Below, one piece after another: positions 19,663-28,403 of a stretch of DNA of 64,000 bases. Source of the DNA: Allomuricauda sp. (GTDB taxonomy: Bacteria; Bacteroidota; Bacteroidia; Flavobacteriales; Flavobacteriaceae); assembly GCF_002699205.1 (NCBI RefSeq), contig NZ_PABT01000020.1, forward strand, positions 1 to 64,000, written 5' to 3'. Made by a program: the position numbers and the translations under genes. Under the pieces are notes generated by a model. The model was not told the origin of the DNA. It worked only from the letters and a program-made list of their open reading frames with translations, and made no database searches. Numbering within the stretch: position 1 is the first letter of the stretch; the number at the start of each line of letters is the position of its first letter.

Positions 19663-20517
19663 TTATAAGGACAAATATAAGGCTATTCTATCTAGTTTTT
19701 CCGTAGGAAATCCGTCCACATGAATCAAATCTTGAATTGATTCGAACGAACCATTCCCCTCCCTGTACCCAACAATATTATAAGCCAGAGACTTACTGAT
19801 GTACACTAGTTGGGACAGCTCATCAACACCTGCCTTGTTGATATTGATCTTTTTCACTGATGGAACATCTGAAACCTGAAACTTGAGCAATACCTTTTTC
19901 GCCACTTCAGGTTTTAATCCGTACACATCGTACAACTGTTCGTCCACCAAGAAACCTCCCAACCTGTCCCTAAATTTTATTATCCGATTGGACAAGGTTT
20001 TTCCTATCCCATAGATCTCCATCAAATCATCCGCAGTAGCAACATTCAAATCCCTGACCTCTATTTCCTTTTTAAAATTGGGTACCTTCTTTTTGGAATT
20101 GTTATTTCTTCCCACCCAGTCGGGAAACTTAAAGTAAGGCGAAAGATTGTGCAACAATGAATCCGATATTTGGGTGACGCTTTGGAACTCTCGGGCAGAG
20201 TTTACAAACTTTCCCCGATTCCGAAAAGCAAACAACCTATCCAACTCAACGGTGGACAGACCCAAAGTGTAGCCTTTGTAATCGGTGATATAGTTAGGAT
20301 TAAAAGGATATATTTTGTTCGATGTTTTGGGCGGAAGGTTTTTAATACTATCTATCCTACTTTGTGCTATGGTGTTCAATACTAGGTTCGGTTCCCTTTC
20401 AACAGGATTGGCTTTCACATAATAATACCCGCCCTGCAAACAAACCATCAACAACAATAAAAAGAAAATCCCACTTCGTTCTTGTTTGTTGAACCTGAAG
20501 TGGGATTTAAAATTCAT
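19663..20517 (-). CDS. Membrane-anchored helix-hairpin-helix (ComEA-like) protein
   Basis: The 284-residue protein has one N-terminal transmembrane segment (about 16-35, IFFLLLLMVCLQGGYYYV) and then repeated helix-hairpin-helix motifs, including LNVATADDLMEIYGIGKTLS and ININKAGVDELSQLVYIS. HhH domains bind DNA non-specifically; ComEA uses one to take up DNA, but Bacteroidota members are longer and their role is not established. It lies 14 bp downstream of the symporter gene. Confidence 0.85.
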   Translation of the reverse strand: MNFKSHFRFNKQERSGIFFLLLLMVCLQGGYYYVKANPVEREPNLVLNTIAQSRIDSIKNLPPKTSNKIYPFNPNYITDYKGYTLGLSTVELDRLFAFRNRGKFVNSAREFQSVTQISDSLLHNLSPYFKFPDWVGRNNNSKKKVPNFKKEIEVRDLNVATADDLMEIYGIGKTLSNRIIKFRDRLGGFLVDEQLYDVYGLKPEVAKKVLLKFQVSDVPSVKKININKAGVDELSQLVYISKSLAYNIVGYREGNGSFESIQDLIHVDGFPTEKLDRIALYLSL

Positions 20518-20531
20518 CTTGGATACGACTA

Positions 20532-22154
20532 TTACATTTTATCCGCCATATCTTCGGCGCCATCTTCCAATGCAACTTCCTTTTTATTGATGGCGTCCAT
20601 GTATTTATTCAATTCTTTTCGAACTACCGGAGTCAATAAGACAACACCAATTATATTGGGAACGACCATGGCAAAAATCATGGCATCCGAGAAATCAATT
20701 ACGGAACCAAGACTGATGGAAGCTCCGACAACCACAAAGATCAAGAACAATACTTTATAGGCCAGATCACTTTTTTTGCTTTTACCGAAAAGAAACATCC
20801 AACCTTGCATTCCATAGTAAGACCAAGAAATCATAGTGGAGAAGGCAAACAATATTACGGCGATGGTCAATACCACCGAGAAGTGGGGAATAACCGTATC
20901 AAAAGCGGTTGCCGTAATCTCCACACCTTCGGTGATCTCAGTACCGTACTGCAAGAAACCAGCGTCGTAATTGGTAATAATGATGACCAAGGCGGTCATG
21001 GTACATATGACAACGGTGTCCACAAAAGGCTCCAAAAGGGCCACAATACCTTCACTGGCAGGATACTTGGTACGTACTGCAGAGTGAGCGATTGCCGCGG
21101 ACCCTACACCTGCCTCGTTGGAGAAAGCTCCCCTACGGACACCTTGTATCATTACACCTATAAGCCCTCCCGCTATTCCGAGGCCTGAAAAAGCACCTTC
21201 AAATATCAATCCGAACGCATCGTCAATGGAAGAAAAATTGGCTCCCAAGATTATCAATGCGGCCAACACATAGATACCTGCCATAAAGGGTACAACCTTT
21301 TCGGTAACGGAAGCAATTCTTTTAATACCTCCAATGATTACGACAGCTACCAATATGGCCATCACGATACCAAAGTACAATCCGGCATTGGCATTTTCAA
21401 AACCGAACAATTCCACAAACTGGGCAGCTGCCTGGTTGGCTTGGAACATGTTTCCCCCACCAAAAGAACCACCGATCACAAAAATGGCAAACAGTACGGC
21501 AAGTACTTTTCCCAATCCTTTGGCGTTTTTCTCCTTAAGACCTTTGGTAAGATAGTACATGGGACCACCGTACACGGTTCCGTCCTCACCAACATCCCTA
21601 TATTTAACACCCAAGGTACATTCCGCAAATTTTGAGGCCATACCTAGAATACCTGCCAAAATCATCCAAAAAGTGGCTCCAGGTCCGCCAATGGACAATG
21701 CAACGGCCACCCCTGCAATATTACCCAAACCAACTGTGGCAGAAAGCGCCGCCGTAAGTGCCTGAAAGTGTGACACCTCACCATGGGCCGATTCGTCCCT
21801 AATGGTATCGGGCAAATCATGTTCTTCCGGAATATCACCATATAAATGATCTACTCCATGTTTTTCAATATCCTCGTACTTTCCTTGAACAACTTTTATC
21901 GCAGTCCAGAAACCAGTGATATTGATGAGCTTAAAATAAATGGTAAAGTACAGTGCACCACCTATCAAGACTATTAAAACCCAAGGAATCTGAAATTTTT
22001 CCGAAAATGGAATCTCGTAGAATACGGCATCCACGAACCAACTGGTATATTTGGAAAATACCGCATCAATTTTTTCCGATGTACTCTCCTCCTGAGCAAA
22101 AGAAAGTGCTGGTAACATTAAACTTAAAAAGGAAAGAAGTCTATACTTCATCAT
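20532..22154 (-). CDS. Sodium:alanine symporter family protein (AgcS)
   Basis: The 540-residue integral membrane protein has about ten to eleven transmembrane helices after an N-terminal signal-like helix (LLSFLSLMLPALSF), a polar insert with DIPEEHDLPDTIRDESAHGE, and the AgcS core TVGLGNIAGVAVALSIGGPGATFWM and GVRRGAFSNEAGVGSAAIAHS (quoted in part). The family imports alanine or glycine with Na+. The extra N-terminal segment with a signal-like sequence is common in marine Bacteroidota members. Confidence 0.93.
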   Translation of the reverse strand: MMKYRLLSFLSLMLPALSFAQEESTSEKIDAVFSKYTSWFVDAVFYEIPFSEKFQIPWVLIVLIGGALYFTIYFKLINITGFWTAIKVVQGKYEDIEKHGVDHLYGDIPEEHDLPDTIRDESAHGEVSHFQALTAALSATVGLGNIAGVAVALSIGGPGATFWMILAGILGMASKFAECTLGVKYRDVGEDGTVYGGPMYYLTKGLKEKNAKGLGKVLAVLFAIFVIGGSFGGGNMFQANQAAAQFVELFGFENANAGLYFGIVMAILVAVVIIGGIKRIASVTEKVVPFMAGIYVLAALIILGANFSSIDDAFGLIFEGAFSGLGIAGGLIGVMIQGVRRGAFSNEAGVGSAAIAHSAVRTKYPASEGIVALLEPFVDTVVICTMTALVIIITNYDAGFLQYGTEITEGVEITATAFDTVIPHFSVVLTIAVILFAFSTMISWSYYGMQGWMFLFGKSKKSDLAYKVLFLIFVVVGASISLGSVIDFSDAMIFAMVVPNIIGVVLLTPVVRKELNKYMDAINKKEVALEDGAEDMADKM

Positions 22155-22235
22155 AATGTATTGGTTATGTTAGTTTGTTGTAAAGCCCCCAATATCATAA
22201 AAAAAATGTTCGCAAAAAAATTATCGGGTGTTAAA

Positions 22236-23243
22236 CTAGCCTATCCTAAACATTTGGTTAAGCTTCTTGATCTGCTCCGGTCTGCCCAAAACTATCACCT
22301 TGCTCTTTGGCTGTAACGTCATATCAGCTTCCGGATTTATGGTATATTTTCCATCCGGATCAATATAGCCTATTATCGTACAACCCGTTTTTTTTCTCAA
22401 ATCCAGATCACGTAGGGAATGGCAATCCATCTGATTTGTAAAATCCTCTATCTCAACTTCTTCAAGATTCGTGGTATGCTCTCCTTCGATGGACAGTTGA
22501 TCTAAAAAGGTGATCAAATCTGGCATTACAACCAATGATGCCATGTGATCCCCGCCTATTTTATCCGGCATAATAACTTTATTGGCTCCCGCAAATTCCA
22601 ACTTTTTCACAGAAGTGATCTGCGATGCCCTACTGATAATAAATAGATTCTTGTTGAGCTGTCTTGCTGAAAGTACAATAAAAAGATTGGCCGCATCATC
22701 AGGGACTGCCGTAATCAAATATTGGGCACGATCGATACCAGCTTGCATCAATACCTCATCCTCATTGGCATCTCCCTCCACAAATAAAATATCATCCTCA
22801 TGTCTATCAATAATTTCCCTATCCCTTTCAATAACAACAAAGGGCTTCTTGTAGGCAATCAATTTCTCTGCTGCCTGCATACCATTTCTACCAAAACCAC
22901 AGACCACAACATGGTCGGAAAGATTATCTATTTGTCTTTTCACTTTTTTCTTCTTTAGTAGTTCCAGCGAATTTCTACCCAAAATATATTCGGATACCAC
23001 CGAAATGGCAAAACCAAATATAAATACACTGAGGACGATTAAAAATACGGTAAAAATCTTTGCATCGGCATCCAGGGGCCTTACTTCCGAAAAACCCACG
23101 GTGGTCACCGTAATAATTGTCATATAAATGGCCTCGACCCATGTAAAATCTGATAGCAATTTATAGCCGACCACCCCAAACAATAGTACCACAACCATAA
23201 GGGAAATGGCCAATACTATTTTGGAGCGTATCAATCTAATCAT
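22236..23243 (-). CDS. Two-TM potassium channel with RCK (TrkA-N) domain
   Basis: The 335-residue protein has TM1 (about 8-28), a pore helix and filter (TVTTVGFSEV), TM2 (about 62-86) and a Rossmann RCK domain beginning HVVVCGFGRNGMQAAEKL, followed by a TrkA-C-like end (VIVLGRPEQIKKL). This is the Kch/MthK architecture. The filter reads TVGFS where canonical channels have TVG(Y/F)G. The gene lies 3 bp after the PspC gene and is probably cotranscribed. Confidence 0.9.
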   Translation of the reverse strand: MIRLIRSKIVLAISLMVVVLLFGVVGYKLLSDFTWVEAIYMTIITVTTVGFSEVRPLDADAKIFTVFLIVLSVFIFGFAISVVSEYILGRNSLELLKKKKVKRQIDNLSDHVVVCGFGRNGMQAAEKLIAYKKPFVVIERDREIIDRHEDDILFVEGDANEDEVLMQAGIDRAQYLITAVPDDAANLFIVLSARQLNKNLFIISRASQITSVKKLEFAGANKVIMPDKIGGDHMASLVVMPDLITFLDQLSIEGEHTTNLEEVEIEDFTNQMDCHSLRDLDLRKKTGCTIIGYIDPDGKYTINPEADMTLQPKSKVIVLGRPEQIKKLNQMFRIG

Positions 23244-23245
23244 GA

Positions 23246-23473
23246 TCAGAGGTCAAATACTGTGGTTCTTTTTGTGTAAATCAAGTCTTTAATCCGAAGC
23301 CAGAATGCCATAAAAAGATAGAGGGCAAAACCAAAACCTAAAGTGACAAAAGTTAGGTAAATAAAACTTGTGCGCACCACACGGGCACGAATACCAAGCC
23401 TTTCGGCGATTCGCCCACAGACTTCAAAGCCTCTTTTTTGGAAATAATAAAGGGTATTATAAAATAAAGACAT
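23246..23473 (-). CDS. PspC domain protein
   Basis: The 75-residue protein has an N-terminal PspC-like part (YFQKRGFEVCGRIAERLGI) and one strong transmembrane helix (TYLTFVTLGFGFALYLFMAFWL region). PspC proteins sense envelope stress in enterobacteria; small ones like this have no proven role in Bacteroidota. It is tightly packed between the DUF2851 and K+ channel genes (8 and 2 bp). Confidence 0.85.
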   Translation of the reverse strand: MSLFYNTLYYFQKRGFEVCGRIAERLGIRARVVRTSFIYLTFVTLGFGFALYLFMAFWLRIKDLIYTKRTTVFDL

Positions 23474-23481
23474 GGTTAAAA

Positions 23482-24762
23482 TTATGTATTTCTATTCAAT
23501 AAATGCGAACCTATTGCACATTGCATGCATTTATTTTTGGAACAGTAATTATTGTAAAGCTCCAACAATGCCTGACTTTCCATGGCGTTTTGCGTTTTTG
23601 AACCTATTTTTTCAAAGTTTTTTATGATGGAATTATCCTCTTTGTCCAATTGTGAAACCAATCCGATCAATTCTTCGTCCCAATCCTTGCCAACATATTT
23701 TGAATAGCAAAATTTAAGCGGCAAGATGGTATTGATGATGATAAGATCTATAAATTTTTTGGACAGTATCTTTGTCCGTTTTTTGGAGACCTTACCAAAA
23801 GTATAGCTGTTTTCCCAGTACGGTCCCGCAGCAACCGAAAAAGCCCGGTACATATCTTCCAAACTGTTCAATGCCATCAAATTTGAAAAAATATTGTGTC
23901 CATCAACATATAGCTTTACCAGCTGCGAAACCCTAATAGTGGGAAAATTTAATGGTCTCAATCCATAAAATGCCGGTTTTGATTCATTTTCGGCCAACTC
24001 AAATTTATGGACCAGATATTCATACTCTTTTTTGAGTTTTAAATAATACTCATCCGTACAATCTTGTACTTTTAAAAGTCCAAAATGACCGAAAAGCAAT
24101 GCTTCCAACTGGTGAGGTTCGTTGCTTGTTTTTCTTACCAGGGAAAAATCCAACTGTTTCGCCCGATCCAAAAAGTATGGGCCATTTACCTTTGATCCAA
24201 AATTTTTGGCCAAAAGCACAAAAAGTACTGCTTCCCAATCGTTTTTGGATGTTTCCAACAACTCCAGGATCAATTTTGATTTATGCTCCAACCGTTCAAT
24301 GTATAAACGATGGAGCCAATTTTCGACCAAAAAGGAATCGACCTCCTTTAAATCTTTTTCACAGTTGATAAAACTCGTATTGGAAGTTTCCATCAACCGA
24401 TGATATCCATTCATAAGATCATTGGAAACATATTGTTTGACTTCCAAGGTCGGGATCTGGGAACCATCTTTCCTAAAAACGGCAATGTCATCCTCCCATA
24501 CCACGTGGAGAATGACATTGTCATAATTTTTATCTGTTTCGTGATGATGGACGTACCAATCAGAGGACTTTATGTGCATCTCCACATTACCGGCCCACAA
24601 TTGACCATCTATTTCAATTTTTGCATTGAAAAAGTCGGGGCCTTCCAATCTATTTTGGATTCCGGGCGCTTTAATACTGATAGTGTCTCCATTACCGGTG
24701 CACAGCAGTTTTGTTGGAAGTTTGTTTTGCTTCCAAATAAAATAAAGTAGGTCTTCTCGCAT
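23482..24762 (-). CDS. DUF2851 family protein
   Basis: The 426-residue soluble protein begins MREDLLYFIWKQNKLPTKLL and carries the DUF2851 pattern (GPDFFNAKIEIDGQLWAGNVEMH, quoted in part as NRLEGPDFFNAKIEI) and a Cys cluster near the C-terminus (NYCSKNKCMQCAIG). The function is not known; members are conserved in Bacteroidota. It opens a compact DUF2851-PspC-K+ channel unit. The His/Asp-rich first third suggests a nuclease- or metal-like fold, but that is a guess. Confidence 0.85.
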   Translation of the reverse strand: MREDLLYFIWKQNKLPTKLLCTGNGDTISIKAPGIQNRLEGPDFFNAKIEIDGQLWAGNVEMHIKSSDWYVHHHETDKNYDNVILHVVWEDDIAVFRKDGSQIPTLEVKQYVSNDLMNGYHRLMETSNTSFINCEKDLKEVDSFLVENWLHRLYIERLEHKSKLILELLETSKNDWEAVLFVLLAKNFGSKVNGPYFLDRAKQLDFSLVRKTSNEPHQLEALLFGHFGLLKVQDCTDEYYLKLKKEYEYLVHKFELAENESKPAFYGLRPLNFPTIRVSQLVKLYVDGHNIFSNLMALNSLEDMYRAFSVAAGPYWENSYTFGKVSKKRTKILSKKFIDLIIINTILPLKFCYSKYVGKDWDEELIGLVSQLDKEDNSIIKNFEKIGSKTQNAMESQALLELYNNYCSKNKCMQCAIGSHLLNRNT

Positions 24763-24783
24763 TGATTTGGGATAAATGAAAAG

Positions 24784-25095
24784 CTACTCTTCTATTTCGC
24801 CTTCCCAGTCCATAAAGCCTCCTATTAAGTTATATGCATTTTGAACCCCTATACTATTCAATATGGCACAGGCCTGTCCACTTCGGTTCCCCGATCTGCA
24901 GTAAACATAGAAGTTTTTGGATTTATCCAGTTTTTCCAGTTCGTCCAAAAATTCTTGGCCCATATAAATATCTATATTGATGGCTCCCGGGATATATCCC
25001 TCTTCCACTTCTTCTGGGGTCCGCACATCCAAAATAACGGCGTTGTCATCCTTTTTTAGTTGTTCCGCCCACTCTTCTTGTGATAAATCTGACAT
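24784..25095 (-). CDS. Rhodanese-like domain protein
   Basis: A single 103-residue rhodanese domain: AVILDVRTPEEVEEGYIPGA and the active-site loop YCRSGNRSG with the catalytic Cys. It could be a sulfurtransferase or a persulfide carrier; the substrate cannot be read from sequence. It lies downstream of a terminator that separates it from the thioredoxin pair. Confidence 0.93.
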   Translation of the reverse strand: MSDLSQEEWAEQLKKDDNAVILDVRTPEEVEEGYIPGAINIDIYMGQEFLDELEKLDKSKNFYVYCRSGNRSGQACAILNSIGVQNAYNLIGGFMDWEGEIEE

Positions 25096-25116
25096 TTTTC
25101 TCTATTTAAATTGATA

Positions 25117-25150
25117 CAAAAATAAAAATCCGAAGCATTACTCCGGATTT
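25117..25150 (-). terminator. Terminator after the thioredoxin-fold pair
   Basis: On the minus strand AAATCCGGAG pairs with CTTCGGATTT (10 bp, one G-T) around a 5-nt loop, followed by TTTATTTTT. It lies 25 bp after the stop of the gene at 25176. Confidence 0.85.
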
Positions 25151-25175
25151 CCAGTCATTTATTTTAGGTGCTGCT

Positions 25176-25811
25176 TTATCTTATACCGCATCCTATCGCT
25201 TTTGTCGTTTCTGGATTGATTTCTTTACCTGCCAACATGGCATCCACAGCATTTTCAACATATTTTTCATCTACCTGCGAAGCGTCTTGGTAATTATCAT
25301 CAATGGCCCCAATATATTTCACCACATTTCCTTTTGCTGTTTTTTGCAACAAGAAAACATGTGGGGTACGGGTAGCTCCATATTGTGGATATATTTTTTG
25401 TCCCTCATCAAACAAGTAAGGGAAAGTAAACCCTTTTTCTTTGGCCCTTTCTTTCATTTTGGCAAAACTATCTCCAGGCTTGGCACTGGGATTGTTCGGC
25501 ATTATGGCCACAACGGGCACACCTTGTGGTTTGTACTTGGCATCCAAAGCAATTATCCTATCTTCATAAGCTTGGGCATAGGGACAGGTATTACAGGTAA
25601 AAATGACCAAAAAGCCCTTGGCATTATCAAAATCTGATAAGGAAACCATGGTACCATCTACGTTTTTTAAAGAAAAATCTGTGGCTACGTCACCAATTCC
25701 ATAACCTTCTTCAATATCATTGTGCTCATCCGCTGCCTTGACCCCCATGGCAAAGGATGCCACAAAAAGTAACATTAGAGCGGTTCCGATAAAAATCTTT
25801 GTTTTTTTCAT
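25176..25811 (-). CDS. Exported redoxin (thioredoxin family) protein
   Basis: The 211-residue protein has a cleavable-looking signal peptide (KIFIGTALMLLFVASFAMGVKA) and an AhpC/TSA-thioredoxin fold (DVATDFSLKNVDGTMVSLSD). The redox site reads FTCNTCPYAQAYEDR, giving a CxxC. The gene overlaps the TlpA-like gene upstream by 4 nt, so the two are translationally coupled and probably act together on periplasmic thiols. Confidence 0.9.
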   Translation of the reverse strand: MKKTKIFIGTALMLLFVASFAMGVKAADEHNDIEEGYGIGDVATDFSLKNVDGTMVSLSDFDNAKGFLVIFTCNTCPYAQAYEDRIIALDAKYKPQGVPVVAIMPNNPSAKPGDSFAKMKERAKEKGFTFPYLFDEGQKIYPQYGATRTPHVFLLQKTAKGNVVKYIGAIDDNYQDASQVDEKYVENAVDAMLAGKEINPETTKAIGCGIR

Positions 25812-26374
25812 AGTGAGTTATTTTTTATGAATTTGTCCAATTCTTCAGTTAGTTCATCATACGTAAAGCTCCTTTCATAAAAAGATCGTTTGTCCTTATT
25901 ATATACTAAGGTAGCCGGAATACCTCCGCCCCACTCTTCGGATACCTTCGGTATCCAATCGTTTTGTTTGGGGTCGTCCAATATAACAACGGTGGACTGG
26001 ATTCCCTTTTTCTCCACATAGGGTTCCAATCGGGTCTTCCACATATTGGGCATATCCAGATTCACCAAGATCACCTCCACATTGTTGTCCTTTTGCTCAG
26101 CATACACTTTTTCAAAATAGGGCATCTCCTCAATGCATGGCTGGCACCAAGTCGCCCAAAAGTTTATGATATAAGTTTTGCCGTCTTCCTTGTGCAACAT
26201 GGGCTCCAACCCATCAAAATCATAGACCGGGAACTTCACATCGGAATTTTCATCGGTTTCAAGGGCAACCTCTTCTTTTTCAGTGGTTTCCAAAACCTCC
26301 CCGTCTTTCTTCGCCTTTCCGGTACAACTAACAAAAAGGATAGTCAGGAGCCCCAAAACAAATAACTTATTCAT
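25808..26374 (-). CDS. TlpA-like thioredoxin lipoprotein
   Basis: The N-terminus MNKLFVLGLLTILFVSCTG is a lipoprotein signal with the lipobox ending in Cys. The thioredoxin site is NFWATWCQPCIEEMP (CxxC). TlpA/ResA proteins reduce periplasmic disulfides, for example in cytochrome c maturation. The track ORF begins at 26392; the ATG at 26374 gives the standard lipoprotein start and is preferred, while the ATG at 26383 is also possible. The neighbouring marR operon is divergent. Confidence 0.9.
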   Translation of the reverse strand: MNKLFVLGLLTILFVSCTGKAKKDGEVLETTEKEEVALETDENSDVKFPVYDFDGLEPMLHKEDGKTYIINFWATWCQPCIEEMPYFEKVYAEQKDNNVEVILVNLDMPNMWKTRLEPYVEKKGIQSTVVILDDPKQNDWIPKVSEEWGGGIPATLVYNKDKRSFYERSFTYDELTEELDKFIKNNSL

Positions 26375-26453
26375 TGTCTGCATTTTACACACATCTAAAA
26401 TACATATTGAAACTCATTTTTTTATCATTTAACAAAAATTTATCGGTTGGAGG

Positions 26454-26486
26454 TTTGGTCTAAAATCAAAATCCATCATACATTTG
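26454..26486 (+). promoter_or_regulatory. Promoter of the marR-nitroreductase-yceI operon
   Basis: TTTG (26454-26457) and TACATTTG (26479-26486) are separated by 21 nt, matching the Bacteroidota promoter form. The start would lie near 26490, about 19 nt before the marR ATG. Confidence 0.7.
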
Positions 26487-26495
26487 TATATACAA
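26484..26495. promoter_or_regulatory. Candidate MarR operator
   Basis: TTGTATATACAA is a perfect 12-bp palindrome overlapping the end of the -7 box and the predicted start point. MarR proteins bind short palindromes of this kind and usually repress their own gene. Confidence 0.55.
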
Positions 26496-26508
26496 TTATT
26501 GTTGATAC

Positions 26509-26955
26509 ATGAATGTTGAAGAAACTATAAGATCCTCTAAGAAAATCCCATTGGGGCAAAGAACCTTGATCCATATGCAGCTGGTCCAGAATAAAATCGA
26601 CGATATTACGGCCAATGCCCTAAAACCATTTGAAGTTTCCATGCAACAATTCAATGTTCTACGAATTTTAAGGGGACAAAAGGGGAATCCGGCCAATCTC
26701 TCCACCATCAACGAAAGAATGGTGACCAAAATGAGCAATACGACCCGATTGGTGGACAAACTTATAAAGAAAGGGTTTGTAAACCGTTGTGTATGCCCAT
26801 CGAACAGGCGCAAGGTGGAAATAGTTATCACTGACTCAGGACTTGAGGCCCTATCCCAAATGGACAAGGCACTGGGCAAAGCACACGACATCATTTTAAA
26901 AAACTTCGACAAAAAAGACTTGGAACAATTAAATCAGTTACTAGACAAATTTTAA
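26509..26955 (+). CDS. MarR family transcriptional regulator
   Basis: The 148-residue protein has the MarR winged helix: an N-terminal dimerisation helix, the recognition region NLSTINERMVTKMSNTTRLVDKL, a wing with NRCVCPSNRRKVEI and a long C-terminal helix. Cys in the wing (CVCP) could make it thiol-sensitive. It is followed after 8 bp by a nitroreductase gene, and a palindrome in its own promoter suggests autorepression. Confidence 0.93.
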   Translation: MNVEETIRSSKKIPLGQRTLIHMQLVQNKIDDITANALKPFEVSMQQFNVLRILRGQKGNPANLSTINERMVTKMSNTTRLVDKLIKKGFVNRCVCPSNRRKVEIVITDSGLEALSQMDKALGKAHDIILKNFDKKDLEQLNQLLDKF

Positions 26956-26963
26956 AATCAAAA

Positions 26964-27596
26964 ATGAATACAGTTTTAGAACATAGAACCTGGCGCTATG
27001 CTACCAAAAAATTCGATGCCACCAAAAAAGTGTCGGACAAAGATTTGGAAACCCTTTTGGAAGCTACACGATTAAGTGCCTCTTCCTACGGATTACAGCC
27101 CTATCATATTTTTGTGATATCGGATCAAGAAACCAAGGAAAAACTAAAACCTGTTTCTTGGGGACAATCCCAAATAACCGATGCCTCACATATCATCGTA
27201 TTTGCCAATGCCGCCGATTTTGGCGAAGAATTGGTCGACGATTTCGTGGAAAACGTTAGCAATACAAGAAATATTCCCTTGGATGGACTAAAAGGATACT
27301 CCGATTTTTTGAAATCAAAACTTATGGGCCTCCCAAAAGACACCAAGAGCAACTGGACGGCAAGACAGGCCTATATAGCTTTTGGAAACTTGATGCAAGC
27401 AGCGGCCGAACTAAAAATAGACACTTGCCCCATTGAAGGGTTTGAATCCGATAAGTACAATGAGATACTCGGACTATCGGACAAAAACTTGAGCGCTGTT
27501 GTTGTTTTGGCCGTCGGTTACCGTTCCGAAGAGGACGAAACCCAGCATTTGCCCAAAGTAAGAAAATCAAAAGAAGAATTATTTACCCTTATATAA
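26964..27596 (+). CDS. NAD(P)H-dependent oxidoreductase, nitroreductase family
   Basis: The 210-residue FMN enzyme begins MNTVLEHRTWRYATKKFDATK, with the FMN-binding SRYATKxFD-type motif, and has SSYGLQPYHIF and later AFGNLMQAAAELKIDTCPIEG (quoted in part). It belongs to the NfsB-like nitroreductases that reduce quinones or nitro compounds. Cotranscription with a MarR regulator fits an inducible detoxification role. Confidence 0.92.
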   Translation: MNTVLEHRTWRYATKKFDATKKVSDKDLETLLEATRLSASSYGLQPYHIFVISDQETKEKLKPVSWGQSQITDASHIIVFANAADFGEELVDDFVENVSNTRNIPLDGLKGYSDFLKSKLMGLPKDTKSNWTARQAYIAFGNLMQAAAELKIDTCPIEGFESDKYNEILGLSDKNLSAVVVLAVGYRSEEDETQHLPKVRKSKEELFTLI

Positions 27597-27638
27597 ATTT
27601 TAAATCTCAACATTAAGAAAACAGAAATCAACACGATT

Positions 27639-28211
27639 ATGAAAAAGACAATTCTCAGTTTAGCATTGGTGGCCCTTGTTGGAGCTACCGCGGTTGCAAA
27701 CCCGATCGTAAAAGAAACGAAAAAAGTAAAGACCTCAGAGAGCACTATCACCTGGAAAGGTTACAAAGTTGGAGGGTCACACACAGGTACCATTGAACTA
27801 AAATCCGGGACATTGGAATTTGATGGCGAAAAATTGATAGGGGGCGAGTTTGTTGTGGATATGACAACCATAACCGTTACCGATCTTGAGGGAGACTATA
27901 AAAACAAACTTGAGGGACACCTTAAATCCGATGATTTTTTTGGATCTGCATCCCACCCAACGGCCAAATTGGTTTTCACTAAAGTAAAATCAACCGGGAA
28001 AAACGCTTACGAAGTAACAGGCGACCTGACCATTAAGGGCATCACAAAACCCGTGACTTTCGATTTGTCCGTCTATGGTGATAAAGCAACGGCCTCGTTA
28101 AAAATTGACAGAACTGAATACGACGTAAAATATGGGTCGGGAATTATTGGCACGGCCAAGGATAAATTGATCTATGATGAATTTGATTTGGTAGTTGATC
28201 TACAGATGTAG
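27639..28211 (+). CDS. YceI family periplasmic protein
   Basis: YceI proteins are periplasmic lipocalin-like beta-barrels that bind isoprenoid lipids. The 190-residue protein has a signal peptide (KKTILSLALVALVGATAVA) and the YceI pattern ITWKGYKVGGSHTGTIELKS, FGSASHPTAKLVFTK and FDLVVDLQM at the end. It is the last gene of the marR operon, 42 bp after the nitroreductase, and a terminator follows. Confidence 0.95.
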   Translation: MKKTILSLALVALVGATAVANPIVKETKKVKTSESTITWKGYKVGGSHTGTIELKSGTLEFDGEKLIGGEFVVDMTTITVTDLEGDYKNKLEGHLKSDDFFGSASHPTAKLVFTKVKSTGKNAYEVTGDLTIKGITKPVTFDLSVYGDKATASLKIDRTEYDVKYGSGIIGTAKDKLIYDEFDLVVDLQM

Positions 28212-28232
28212 TCAACTCCGGTTTAGTGTGTG

Positions 28233-28268
28233 AAAATCCCGCTCGAAAAAAATTTGGGCGGGATTTTT
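28233..28268 (+). terminator. Terminator after yceI
   Basis: AAAATCCCGC (28233-28242) pairs perfectly with GCGGGATTTT (28258-28267); the right arm runs into a T-run. Confidence 0.88.
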
Positions 28269-28287
28269 AATTTTAAACAAAACATTG

Positions 28288-28318
28288 TTGTCCTGTTAAA
28301 AATTCCTCCCTATATTTG
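28288..28318 (+). promoter_or_regulatory. Promoter of the trp operon
   Basis: TTG (28288-28290) and TATATTTG (28311-28318) are separated by 20 nt. The -7 box ends only 5 nt before the ATG of the leader peptide, so the predicted transcript starts on or next to that ATG. Confidence 0.65.
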
Positions 28319-28323
28319 AACCA

Positions 28324-28380
28324 ATGATTAACAGAAGAGTAAATATCTGGTGGTGGAATAACTTACGTCAAACGTCGTGA
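28324..28380 (+). CDS. trpL: trp operon leader peptide (18 aa, WWW)
   Basis: The ORF reads MINRRVNIWWWNNLRQTS with a TGA stop. Three successive TGG codons are at 28348-28356; Trp is normally the rarest amino acid. It lies directly upstream of a terminator hairpin and the trpE start, the arrangement of ribosome-mediated attenuation. The ORF is too short for the track. Confidence 0.88.
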   Translation: MINRRVNIWWWNNLRQTS

Positions 28381-28403
28381 GCTAGTCCCCATTATAACCA
28401 TAT

